64,000 nucleotides of DNA from Gammaproteobacteria bacterium (GTDB lineage: Bacteria; Pseudomonadota; Gammaproteobacteria; JAKDMP01), in contig JALUYA010000017.1 in assembly GCA_027018875.1 (NCBI GenBank), forward strand, positions 16,935-80,934, written 5' to 3'. Positions within the stretch are counted from its first letter, which is position 1; each line of letters begins with the position of its first letter. Below, piece after piece: positions 8,936-16,326 of the stretch. The notes below the pieces were generated by a model that saw nothing but the letters and a program-made list of their open reading frames with translations, did not search any database and was not told the DNA's origin. The position numbers and the translations under genes are program-made.

Positions 8936-10602
8936 CCCGGCTCACCGTAGAGAATCTGGCGGTTCTAACCGCCGTGGAAGTGGAATTCGGCCCCGGGTTC
9001 AATGTTCTAACCGGCGAGACCGGGGCCGGAAAATCGCTTCTGGTCGATGCCCTCGGCCTGGTGTTGGGTAACCGGGGTAGCAGCACCCTGGTCCGCACCG
9101 GAGCGGGCCAAGCCACGGTAACCGCAGAGTTTACTCTTACCCCCTCATCCCCGGCTTGCAAGCTCCTGAATTCACGCGAAATACCGATAGAAAACAACGA
9201 GCTTCTACTACATCGCAGCATAACGGCCGATGGCCGCAGCCGGGCATGGATCAACGGGGTTCCCGTGCCCATAGGCTTCCTGCGCGAAATCGGGGAACAC
9301 CTGGTTGAAATCCATGGCCAGCACGAACACCTTGCCCTGGCCCGCTCCGAGCACCAACGCATGCTTCTGGACTGTGCCGCCGGCAGCGAGAACTTGTCCG
9401 TTCAGGTAGCCCAAACCGCCACTGTGCTCAGGCGGCTCGAGGAAACTCTGTCAGAAGCAAAATCCGCCGGCGCGCAACGCAGGGAAAAACTTGACACACT
9501 CCGGTTCCAACTGCGGGAATTAGACGAACTGGGGCCCCGGGAGGGGGAATACCAGGATCTTGGCGCCGAATATGAACGGCTGCATGACCGCGAGCGCACC
9601 GAGGCGGCCTATGCCCAGGCACTTGGAGCGTTGGAAGAAGGCGAGGGTTCGGCCAGTGCCACGCTGGGCCGGGCGCAGCGAGCCCTGAAGGGACTCCATG
9701 CGCCGAGCGCCGAACTTGCAGAAGCCATCGATCTGCTCTTCCAGGCGGAATCGCTCGTTTCCGAAGCCCTGAGGCTGCTCCGCCCCGAGGCCCAAGCCGA
9801 GGCCGACCCGGCGGCGCGACTCGAGTGGCTGAATACCCGCATCGCCAGGTACCAGACCCTGGCAAGAAAACATGCGGTGGACCCCGCTTCCCTGGCTGCC
9901 TTGAAACAACGCTTGACCCGGGAAAACGATGCACTTGAAACCGGAGACCAACACCTGGCCAAGCTGGCCGACAACTTGCATGCCTGCCGCAGCGAATACG
10001 AGAAACTAGCCACGGAATTATCGTCAAAAAGGCGCCGGGCCACGGTTGAGTTCTCCACTCAGGTCACCCAGACCATGCGGGAACTGGGTATGCCCCAGGC
10101 CGAGTTCTCCATCCACCTGGAATCCGTCTCCACCGAGTCCTATCCCCCGGGTGGGCGTGAGCGGGTGAATTTTCTGGTGACCACCAATCCGGATCAGCGC
10201 CCGGGGCCGATTGCCCGGATCGCCTCGGGCGGCGAACTGTCACGCATCGCGCTCGCCGTCGAAGTGCTGGGAGATCCCTCCAGTGGAACCCCGGTGATGG
10301 TATTCGATGAAGTGGACGCGGGTATCGGTGGCCGGGTAGCGGATCTGGTGGGTCGTTGCCTGAAGGCGTTGGCCGGACATCGCCAGATTCTATGCGTCAC
10401 CCATCTACCCCAGGTAGCCGCCTTGGCCAACCACCATTTCGAAGTCCGCAAGCTTACTACCGCCACGAGCAGCTCGGCGACGATAGAACCCTTGGACGAA
10501 GCCCTACGAGTAGAGGCCATCGCCGCCATGCTGGGAGGCCTGCGAGTAACCGAGAGCGCCCGCCGCCACGCGCGCGCGCTTATCCAGCCCCCTCCCCGAT
10601 AA
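8929..10602 (+). CDS. recN: DNA repair protein RecN
   Basis: RecN is an SMC-like ATPase that acts early at DNA double-strand breaks. The 557 residues match the family length. Walker A (GETGAGKS, about 29-36) is near the N terminus, followed by a long coiled coil (about 150-400), and the C-terminal head carries the ABC signature (IASGGELSRIALAVE) and Walker B (VMVFDEVDAGIGG). It starts inside the 3' end of nadK, so the two are translationally coupled, and it converges on fur with a 20-bp gap. Confidence 0.96.
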   Translation: MLTRLTVENLAVLTAVEVEFGPGFNVLTGETGAGKSLLVDALGLVLGNRGSSTLVRTGAGQATVTAEFTLTPSSPACKLLNSREIPIENNELLLHRSITADGRSRAWINGVPVPIGFLREIGEHLVEIHGQHEHLALARSEHQRMLLDCAAGSENLSVQVAQTATVLRRLEETLSEAKSAGAQRREKLDTLRFQLRELDELGPREGEYQDLGAEYERLHDRERTEAAYAQALGALEEGEGSASATLGRAQRALKGLHAPSAELAEAIDLLFQAESLVSEALRLLRPEAQAEADPAARLEWLNTRIARYQTLARKHAVDPASLAALKQRLTRENDALETGDQHLAKLADNLHACRSEYEKLATELSSKRRRATVEFSTQVTQTMRELGMPQAEFSIHLESVSTESYPPGGRERVNFLVTTNPDQRPGPIARIASGGELSRIALAVEVLGDPSSGTPVMVFDEVDAGIGGRVADLVGRCLKALAGHRQILCVTHLPQVAALANHHFEVRKLTTATSSSATIEPLDEALRVEAIAAMLGGLRVTESARRHARALIQPPPR

Positions 10603-10622
10603 ATACGGACGGATTCAACCGC

Positions 10623-11072
10623 TCAACCCGGAGCGGTCTCGATCCTCTCCTGTTCTCCCTCCACACGGCATTTAGCGCAAATACCGTAAAGATACAGGGC
10701 GTGATCGGTGATCTCGTACCCTATCCGGCGGGCAATCTCTTCCTGTCGCGCCTCGATGGTTTTATCCACGAACTCATCGACCCGTCCACAGCGAACGCAA
10801 ACGATATGATCGTGGTGCTGCCCGGAATCGATCTCAAAACTCGAATGCGTACCCGCGAATTTATGCCGCGTCACCAAGCCGGCGGCCTCGAACTGGGTCA
10901 ATACCCGGTACACGGTTGCCAGGTTGATTTCTTCACCCTCATCGAGTAACGCCCGATAAATATCTTCGGCACAAAAATGGCGGCGGGCACCAGCCTCCAG
11001 CACCCGCAGTATCTTCAAGCGTGGCACGGTTACCCTTAAGCCTACTTCGCGCAGCTCCTTGTCTCTATCCAT
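10623..11072 (-). CDS. fur: ferric uptake regulator Fur
   Basis: Fur is the iron-responsive repressor. The 149-residue protein has an N-terminal winged helix (GLRVTVPRLKILRVL, INLATVYRVLTQFEAAGLV) and a C-terminal metal-binding/dimerisation domain with HHDHIVCVRCGRVDEF and a second CAKC pair near the end, consistent with a structural zinc site. It is divergent from bamE, an arrangement also seen in Pseudomonas (fur/omlA), and the two share a 75-bp promoter region. It could instead be another Fur-family member, but the context favours Fur itself. Confidence 0.93.
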   Translation of the reverse strand: MDRDKELREVGLRVTVPRLKILRVLEAGARRHFCAEDIYRALLDEGEEINLATVYRVLTQFEAAGLVTRHKFAGTHSSFEIDSGQHHDHIVCVRCGRVDEFVDKTIEARQEEIARRIGYEITDHALYLYGICAKCRVEGEQERIETAPG

Positions 11073-11088
11073 ATTTTCAGGAGGGGCA

Positions 11089-11118
11089 TTGGCCCCGGAT
11101 GTCTTTCACGGGTATTAT
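11089..11118 (+). promoter_or_regulatory. predicted sigma-70 promoter of bamE
   Basis: TTGGCC (11089-11094) and TATTAT (11113-11118) are separated by 18 bp, placing a start about 22 nt before the bamE ATG. It lies in the short region shared with divergent fur. Prediction by eye only. Confidence 0.4.
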
Positions 11119-11147
11119 GGACCACCTTGCAACCCGTATACAGACCG

Positions 11148-11468
11148 ATGTCCCGTTCCCTGCTTTTTGCCACCCTCCTCATAACCCTCGGCGGCTGCGT
11201 CTACATCCCCCCGGTCACCCAAGGAAATTACCTGAAATCCAGCCAGGTACAGAGTCTCAAGGTCGGCATGACCCAAGACCAGGTGCGTTACCTTTTCGGG
11301 CAACCCATGCTCGCGGACCCCTTCCATTCCGATGCGTGGCATTATGTCTATTACGCTAAACCGGGGGCCAAAACCAAAGCCAAGATCTACCGCCTGACCG
11401 TCTATTTCAAGAATGGCAAAGTCACTCGTTTCACGACTTCGGCTCCGCCCGCCGACGCCCCGAGTTGA
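11148..11468 (+). CDS. bamE: outer-membrane assembly lipoprotein BamE (SmpA/OmlA)
   Basis: BamE is a small lipoprotein of the BAM complex that inserts beta-barrel proteins in the outer membrane. From ATG 11148 the product is 106 residues with a lipoprotein signal ending LITLGGC (lipidated cysteine about 17) and the SmpA/OmlA core (VQSLKVGMTQDQVRYLFGQPMLADPFHSDAWHYVYY). The TTG at 11127 used by the ORF track would put seven extra residues before the signal peptide and is less likely. Its 3' end overlaps rnfH on the other strand by 38 bp. Confidence 0.93.
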   Translation: MSRSLLFATLLITLGGCVYIPPVTQGNYLKSSQVQSLKVGMTQDQVRYLFGQPMLADPFHSDAWHYVYYAKPGAKTKAKIYRLTVYFKNGKVTRFTTSAPPADAPS

Positions 11469-11730
11469 GTTTCTCGCGCCGCGCAACTTTCGGATCGACG
11501 GCCAAGGGGCGGTAAAACTCGACCCGGTCGCCCTGCTCGAGTACCCGGTTAAGATCCACCGTCCGGCCCCATATCCCAACACATAGCGCAGGCTCGCGGG
11601 GAATATTCAGCCTGTCGAGCAAATCGACAAGCCGGGTGCCGGAATCTATCTTGAGCGCAACCGGTCCGGAAAACCGGGAAGGATGCGGCGCGACCTCCAC
11701 TGTAATCTTAGGCGGATTGGCCATGGCCAT
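11431..11730 (-). CDS. rnfH: RnfH family protein (UPF0125)
   Basis: A roughly 99-residue beta-grasp protein with KITVEVAPHPSRFSGPVALKIDSGTRLVDLLDRLNIP and GDRVEFYRPLAVDPKVARREK, the family signature. The function is poorly known; the name comes from association with rnf operons, none of which is present here. The usual genomic partner is ratA, directly upstream with a 23-bp overlap. The start is taken at the MAMANPPK methionine; the ORF-track leader (MLPRLAKL) lies deeper in ratA. The end overlaps bamE antisense. Confidence 0.88.
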   Translation of the reverse strand: MAMANPPKITVEVAPHPSRFSGPVALKIDSGTRLVDLLDRLNIPREPALCVGIWGRTVDLNRVLEQGDRVEFYRPLAVDPKVARREKLNSGRRRAEPKS

Positions 11731-12154
11731 GAGTTTTGCGAGCCTCGGCAACAAACGCGTCCACCAAGGAATTCATTGCCTCGCTAAAGATAGGGGCAAA
11801 TACCGCATCTAGAAGACGGGAAGAAAAAGCAAAAACCAGGTCCAGTGATACCCGGGAACCCATTCGGTTCAGAGGCTGAAAATTCCATGCCCCTTCCAGC
11901 GTGCGGAATGGCCCCGATTCCAACTGCATGTGTATGACCCGGGGCGGTTCAAGAAGATTGCGCGTGGCAAACTGCCGATGCAACCCCGCACGATTTATTT
12001 CTATGCAGGCGACCAACTCATGCGTATTCACCCTTTCTACCGCGGCTGAACGGCACCAAGGCAAGAAACGTGGATAGGCTTCCACATCGTTAACCAGCTT
12101 ATACATGTCCTCGACGGTATAAGGAATTAACGCCGAACGATGAACTTCACGCAA
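11708..12154 (-). CDS. ratA: RatA-like START/COQ10-domain protein
   Basis: The START/polyketide-cyclase fold is shown by HRSALIPYTVEDMYKLVNDVEAYPRFLPWC and GAWNFQPLNRMGSRVSLDLVFAFSSRLLDAVFAPIF, as in E. coli RatA (YfjG), described as blocking 70S ribosome formation, and in COQ10-type ubiquinone-binding proteins. Homology starts at REVHRSALIPY, and no ATG is close; I choose TTG at 12154 (148 residues). The longer ORF to 12316 would run antisense into smpB. RatA-RnfH divergent from smpB is the classic gammaproteobacterial order. Which of the two proposed functions applies is not decidable here. Confidence 0.85.
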   Translation of the reverse strand: MREVHRSALIPYTVEDMYKLVNDVEAYPRFLPWCRSAAVERVNTHELVACIEINRAGLHRQFATRNLLEPPRVIHMQLESGPFRTLEGAWNFQPLNRMGSRVSLDLVFAFSSRLLDAVFAPIFSEAMNSLVDAFVAEARKTHGHGQSA

Positions 12155-12241
12155 GATCTTAATCGGGTTCGAAAATGGGCTGGGCCACCCACTCGCGGGC
12201 AACCGAATTATTTTAGCATGAAGCCCGTTTACAATGTACCC

Positions 12242-12706
12242 ATGAAAACCACCGGCCAGGCAACGATCGCGCTCAACCGCAAGGCGCGCCATGAATACAA
12301 CATTGAAGAACGCCATGAGTGCGGCCTTGTCCTGCTGGGGTGGGAGGTAAAGGCCCTGCGCGCCGGACAGGCTAATATCGGCGAGTCTTATGCATTGATT
12401 CGCGGCAACGAAATCTGGCTGTTGGGATCCCGGATCAACCCGCTCCTAAGCGCCTCCACCCATGTGGTTCCCGAGCCCGATCGAACCCGAAAACTGCTTC
12501 TCAAATCCACGGAAATCAACCGCCTCAGGGGGGCGGTCGAGAGAAAAGGATATACCTTGGTCCCGCTGCGGCTGTACTGGAAACATGGACTCGCCAAGCT
12601 GGAACTGGGCCTCGCCCGGGGGCGGAAACAGTACGACAAGCGTCAAGTACTCAAAAAACGCGACTGGGTCCGGCAACAGTCCCGGCTGCGGCGCCATCAG
12701 GGTTGA
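12242..12706 (+). CDS. smpB: SsrA-binding protein SmpB
   Basis: SmpB binds tmRNA and delivers it to stalled ribosomes in trans-translation. The 154 residues show the family hallmarks: NRKARHEYNIEERHECGLVLLGWEVKALRAGQANI, SYALIRGNEIWLLGSRI, and a basic C-terminal tail (KRDWVRQQSRLRRHQG). The start at MKTTGQAT matches the family N terminus; the upstream extension overlaps ratA. No tmRNA gene was recognised in the 138 bp downstream. Confidence 0.96.
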   Translation: MKTTGQATIALNRKARHEYNIEERHECGLVLLGWEVKALRAGQANIGESYALIRGNEIWLLGSRINPLLSASTHVVPEPDRTRKLLLKSTEINRLRGAVERKGYTLVPLRLYWKHGLAKLELGLARGRKQYDKRQVLKKRDWVRQQSRLRRHQG

Positions 12707-12780
12707 TCCGAAAGGATAAAAACCGGGTATCGCCCGGCCGCGAGATCATCTGGATTCTGCGCCTGAGTACAGGTCTTGGC

Positions 12781-12786
12781 TATAAT
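12781..12786 (+). promoter_or_regulatory. predicted -10 element of the pdh operon
   Basis: A perfect TATAAT stands 58 bp before the GTG start of pdhA, in the AT-richer part of the smpB-pdhA gap. I see no convincing -35 at 16-18 bp, so any promoter here may depend on an activator. Confidence 0.35.
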
Positions 12787-12844
12787 TACGATCAATTTAA
12801 AGACTTCACCTTCCTATTTTTTTGTCTTATAAAGAGGAGATACC

Positions 12845-13924
12845 GTGAAAACCAAGGCCCGGTTTGAGATCGGCTTCGAACAAATCCTGGATCCCGCGGG
12901 CCAGGTACTCACCAAGCGCCTTCCGGCCTTTGCCCGCGATCCGGAAGAGATGTTGCGCATGTACCGCGTCATGACCCTGACCCGGACCTTTGACAGCCGG
13001 GCGATTGCCCTGCAACGGACGGGAAAACTGGGCACCTACGCCTCCTGCCTCGGCCACGAGGCCGCCCACGTCGGGGTCGGCGCCGCCATGATCGAGGCGG
13101 ATGTACTGGCTCCCTCCTATCGTGAATACGGGGCCCAGTTCTGGCGTGGGGTCAAACCCGAAGAGGTATTGCTTTATTGGGGCGGGAACGAACAGGGCAG
13201 TAATTTCTCCGGCCCCCCTCACGATTTTGCCTGGTGCGTTCCCATCGCAACCCAGACGCTTTACGGGGCCGGGGCGGCTCTCGCATTCCAGACCCGCGAG
13301 GAAAAACGTGCCGTGGTCGCCATGCTCGGCGATGGGGGAACCTCCGAGGGCGCCTTTTACGAGGCCATGAATATCGCCGGGGTACGCCGGCTACCCATCG
13401 TATTCGTAGTCGTGAACAACCAATGGGCCATCTCCGTGCCGCGATCGGCGCAGACTCGCGCCGCAACCCTGGCCCAGAAAGCATTCGCCGCCGGAATCCC
13501 CGGGGTACAATTGGACGGTAACGACATTATCGCCGTACGCAAGGTTGTGGGCGAAGCCCTGCAACAGGCACGCCAAGGGAAAGGTCCGACCCTGGTCGAG
13601 GCCCTGACCTATCGGCTCTCCGACCACACCACGGCCGATGATGCCCGGCGTTACCGGAGTGAGGATGAGGTTAACAAGGCGAAAATGATCGAGCCCTTGG
13701 AGCGGACTCGCAAATACCTCGAATCGCTCGGGGTCTGGGACGATGAAAAAGAACAGTCCCTCATGGCGGAGAATAAAAAAATCATTGAGGCGGCGGTTAA
13801 AACCTACCTCAACAGCCCGGCTCCGGCGATCACCGATATGTTCGACTACATGTATGCCGAACTCCCGGATGCCCTGCGCGAACAACGTAAAACAGCTATC
13901 GAGGAGAATGCCGCCGATGAGTAA
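12845..13924 (+). CDS. pdhA: pyruvate dehydrogenase E1 component, alpha subunit
   Basis: E1-alpha of a heterotetrameric 2-oxoacid dehydrogenase decarboxylates the 2-oxoacid with thiamine diphosphate. The 359-residue protein has GDGGTSEGAFYEAMNIAGVRRLPIVFVVVNN (about 162-192), the GDG...NN ThDP/Mg motif, and a YRLSDHTTADDARRYR phosphorylation-loop-like segment. AGGAG five bases before GTG 12845 supports that start. It overlaps pdhB by 8 nt. Pyruvate is the most likely substrate, but branched-chain 2-oxoacid dehydrogenase (BkdA1-like) is a real alternative. Confidence 0.88.
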   Translation: MKTKARFEIGFEQILDPAGQVLTKRLPAFARDPEEMLRMYRVMTLTRTFDSRAIALQRTGKLGTYASCLGHEAAHVGVGAAMIEADVLAPSYREYGAQFWRGVKPEEVLLYWGGNEQGSNFSGPPHDFAWCVPIATQTLYGAGAALAFQTREEKRAVVAMLGDGGTSEGAFYEAMNIAGVRRLPIVFVVVNNQWAISVPRSAQTRAATLAQKAFAAGIPGVQLDGNDIIAVRKVVGEALQQARQGKGPTLVEALTYRLSDHTTADDARRYRSEDEVNKAKMIEPLERTRKYLESLGVWDDEKEQSLMAENKKIIEAAVKTYLNSPAPAITDMFDYMYAELPDALREQRKTAIEENAADE

Positions 13925-14900
13925 AATCACCCTTTTGGAGGCCGTGACCCAAGCACTGTCCTGGGAACTCGAACACGACGATTCGATACTGGTATTCGGC
14001 GAAGATGTCGGTGCCAATGGGGGGGTATTTCGCGCCACCGACGGATTGCAAAAACGCTTCGGCGCCAACCGGGTTTTCGATACCCCCCTGGCCGAGGCCA
14101 TGATCGCGGGGCTCTGCGTCGGTCTTTCCGCCCAGGGCATGAAGCCTGTCGGGGAGATACAATTCAGCGGCTTCATGTACCCGGCGGTCGATCAACTGGT
14201 CAGCCACGCCTCACGCATGCGCAACCGGACCCGTGGGCGGTTGTCCTGCCCAATGGTGCTTCGCGCCCCCTACGGTGGTGGCATCCACGCCCCCGAGCTG
14301 CATTCCGAAAGCATGGAGGCGTTGTACGCGCATGTCCCCGGCCTCCGGGTCGTTATCCCCTCCTCGCCACAGCGAGCCTATGGCCTGTTGCTCGCCGCCA
14401 TGCGCGACCCCGATCCGGTGGTATTTCTCGAGCCCAAGCGCATTTATCGTATTACCAAACAGGAAGTGCCCGATAATGGACAAGCGCTCCCGCTAGATAC
14501 CTGTTTCGTGCTGCGGGAAGGCACCGACGTGACACTGGCTTCCTGGGGAGCGATGATAAACGAAACGCTTAAGGCGGCAACCCAGCTTGCCGCGCAGGGT
14601 ATCGAATGCGAAGTCATCGACCTGGCCACCGTCAAACCGCTCGACCTGGAAACCCTGGTGGAATCGGTAGAACGAACCGCTCGACTCGTTATCATCGCCG
14701 AGGAGCCCCGCAGTTGCGGAGTCGGCGCGGAAATAGCCGCAGCAGTCGCGGAAAAGGCACTGTACTCCCTCGTGGCCCCGATCGAACGGGTCAGCGGCTA
14801 TGACGTGATCATGCCCCTATCCAAGCTGGAAAACAACTACCTGCCGAGCGTCAACCGCATTCAAAAAGCCGTTTTGCGCACCCTGGAGGCCGAGCGATGA
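13917..14900 (+). CDS. pdhB: pyruvate dehydrogenase E1 component, beta subunit
   Basis: E1-beta completes the alpha2beta2 E1 enzyme. The 327-residue product begins MSKITLLEAVTQALSWELEHDDSILVFGEDVGANGGVFRATDGL, nearly textbook for the family, and includes MRNRTRGRLSCPMVLRAPYGGGIHAPELHSES and VIDLATVKPLDLETL. The ORF-track start at 13743 lies in pdhA; ATG 13917 overlaps the pdhA stop by 8 nt. It overlaps pdhC by ATGA. As with E1-alpha, a branched-chain role cannot be excluded. Confidence 0.9.
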   Translation: MSKITLLEAVTQALSWELEHDDSILVFGEDVGANGGVFRATDGLQKRFGANRVFDTPLAEAMIAGLCVGLSAQGMKPVGEIQFSGFMYPAVDQLVSHASRMRNRTRGRLSCPMVLRAPYGGGIHAPELHSESMEALYAHVPGLRVVIPSSPQRAYGLLLAAMRDPDPVVFLEPKRIYRITKQEVPDNGQALPLDTCFVLREGTDVTLASWGAMINETLKAATQLAAQGIECEVIDLATVKPLDLETLVESVERTARLVIIAEEPRSCGVGAEIAAAVAEKALYSLVAPIERVSGYDVIMPLSKLENNYLPSVNRIQKAVLRTLEAER

Positions 14901-16129
14901 AAACCTTTAATCTTCCTGATCTGGGCGAAGGACTCGCCGAAGCGGAAATCGTCACCTGGCACGTCGCCCAGGGGGACGTCATCGAGGCGGATGCCCCGCT
15001 GGTCTCGGTTGAAACGGCCAAGGCCGTCGTCGACGTGCCATCCCCTTACAGCGGCCGAATCATTGAACTCCACGCCGCGGAGGGGGATGTGGTAGAGGTC
15101 CACAAGCCCTTGGTGGATTTCGAGCTTGCCGCTGGAAATGCCTCTGAAACGAGGAAAGATACGCCGGGCTCAGCCTCCACGAAGACTGTTACAACAGCGC
15201 AATCCCCGCGCAAGGATAGCAGTACCGTTGTCGGTACCATGCCCACGGATGAAGAAGAAATAGAATCCGGATTTATCATCCGCAAGGCTCAGCGGGGTAA
15301 CAATGCGCGTCCCAAGGCGGCGCCGGCAGCCCGGGCCCGGGCCAAGGCGCTTGGTATCGAGCTGCAAGCGGTTAAGCCCAGCGGACACCGCGGACAGATC
15401 ACTCCCAGCGATGTCGAACGTCATGCCGCCCGACCCCGCCCGACCCCGGCCGCTCCCTCGCGCCCGGGCGCATCGCCGCGGGCGGTGGAACCGGCTCGGG
15501 CGACCCTCTTGAAGGGCCCCCGGCGGGCCATGGCACTCGCCATGACCGCCTCCCGGGATGCCGTCATGCCGACCAGCCTGTTCGATGATGCCGACATTCA
15601 TCTGTGGGCACCCCGACAGGATATTACGGGCCGACTCATCCGGGCATTGGTCGCGGGTTGCCGGCAGGCGCCGGAACTCAATGCCTGGTTCGACGGCAAA
15701 TCCATGACCCGCACCCTGCACGAGCACATCGACCTGGCCCTGGCTATCGACACCCCGGATGGTCTCATCGTTCCGGTCATCCGTAATGTCGAAACACTCA
15801 AGGATGAAATTCTGCGGCATGAGCTAAACCGCATAAAACAAGCCACGCGGGAACGCACGGTCAGTCCGCAGGAAATGCTCAACCCGACGATCACCCTGTC
15901 AAATTTCGGAATGATGGCGGGCCGATACGCGACTCCGGTCATCGTACCGCCCCAGGTAGCGATCCTGGGTACCGGCGGAATTCGGCACGACGTGGTGCCG
16001 GTGCTGGGAGGCTTCGAGGCTCACCGGCGCATCCCCCTGTCGCTGAGTTTCGATCACCGCTGCGCAACCGGCGGAGAGGCTTGTCGCTTCCTGGCCGCCG
16101 TCATCGAGGATCTTGAAAAGCCTGACTAA
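14897..16129 (+). CDS. pdhC: dihydrolipoamide acyltransferase (E2)
   Basis: E2 forms the core of the complex and transfers acyl groups to CoA. In order: one lipoyl domain (residues 1-80, lipoyl-lysine in ETAKAVVDV at about 42), a charged linker, a peripheral-subunit-binding domain (PKAAPAARARAKALGIELQAVKPSGHRGQITPSDVERH), an Ala/Pro linker, and the acyltransferase domain ending in FDHRCATGGEACRFLAA with catalytic histidine near 387. The usual DHRxxDG is DHRxxTG, a variant seen in other bacterial E2s. At 410 residues with one lipoyl domain it is compact. No E3 gene is present in the window. Confidence 0.9.
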   Translation: MKTFNLPDLGEGLAEAEIVTWHVAQGDVIEADAPLVSVETAKAVVDVPSPYSGRIIELHAAEGDVVEVHKPLVDFELAAGNASETRKDTPGSASTKTVTTAQSPRKDSSTVVGTMPTDEEEIESGFIIRKAQRGNNARPKAAPAARARAKALGIELQAVKPSGHRGQITPSDVERHAARPRPTPAAPSRPGASPRAVEPARATLLKGPRRAMALAMTASRDAVMPTSLFDDADIHLWAPRQDITGRLIRALVAGCRQAPELNAWFDGKSMTRTLHEHIDLALAIDTPDGLIVPVIRNVETLKDEILRHELNRIKQATRERTVSPQEMLNPTITLSNFGMMAGRYATPVIVPPQVAILGTGGIRHDVVPVLGGFEAHRRIPLSLSFDHRCATGGEACRFLAAVIEDLEKPD

Positions 16130-16143
16130 GCCTTCAGCCTAAC

Positions 16144-16203
16144 GGAAGGCGGGATTTGCACCGCCCCGCGGGCGCTTGCGCCGAAACCCACCGCCCGCCT
16201 TCC
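16144..16203. repeat. large GC-rich palindrome between pdhC and the glutamate dehydrogenase
   Basis: GGAAGGCGGG (16144-16153) and CCCGCCTTCC (16194-16203) form a perfect 10-bp inverted repeat enclosing 40 nt that contains further complementary parts (GGGCGC TT GCGCC). It begins 14 bp after the pdhC stop. There is no T-tract, so it is not a standard intrinsic terminator; it could stabilise the pdh mRNA 3' end or be a structured RNA. Confidence 0.6.
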
Positions 16204-16326
16204 AGCCACGCAATCGGGATACCGGAAAATTATACGGCCTGTACCTGGGAAAGCCGCTTCATACTCGGCATTTCATACTGATCCAGAGTTAGAATATTCG
16301 ACATTCATCTCCGGCAGAAGTTATCC

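Noticed and set aside
12707-12844. tmRNA next to smpB
   Set aside because: The gap is too short and lacks the tag-coding frame and tRNA-like ends.
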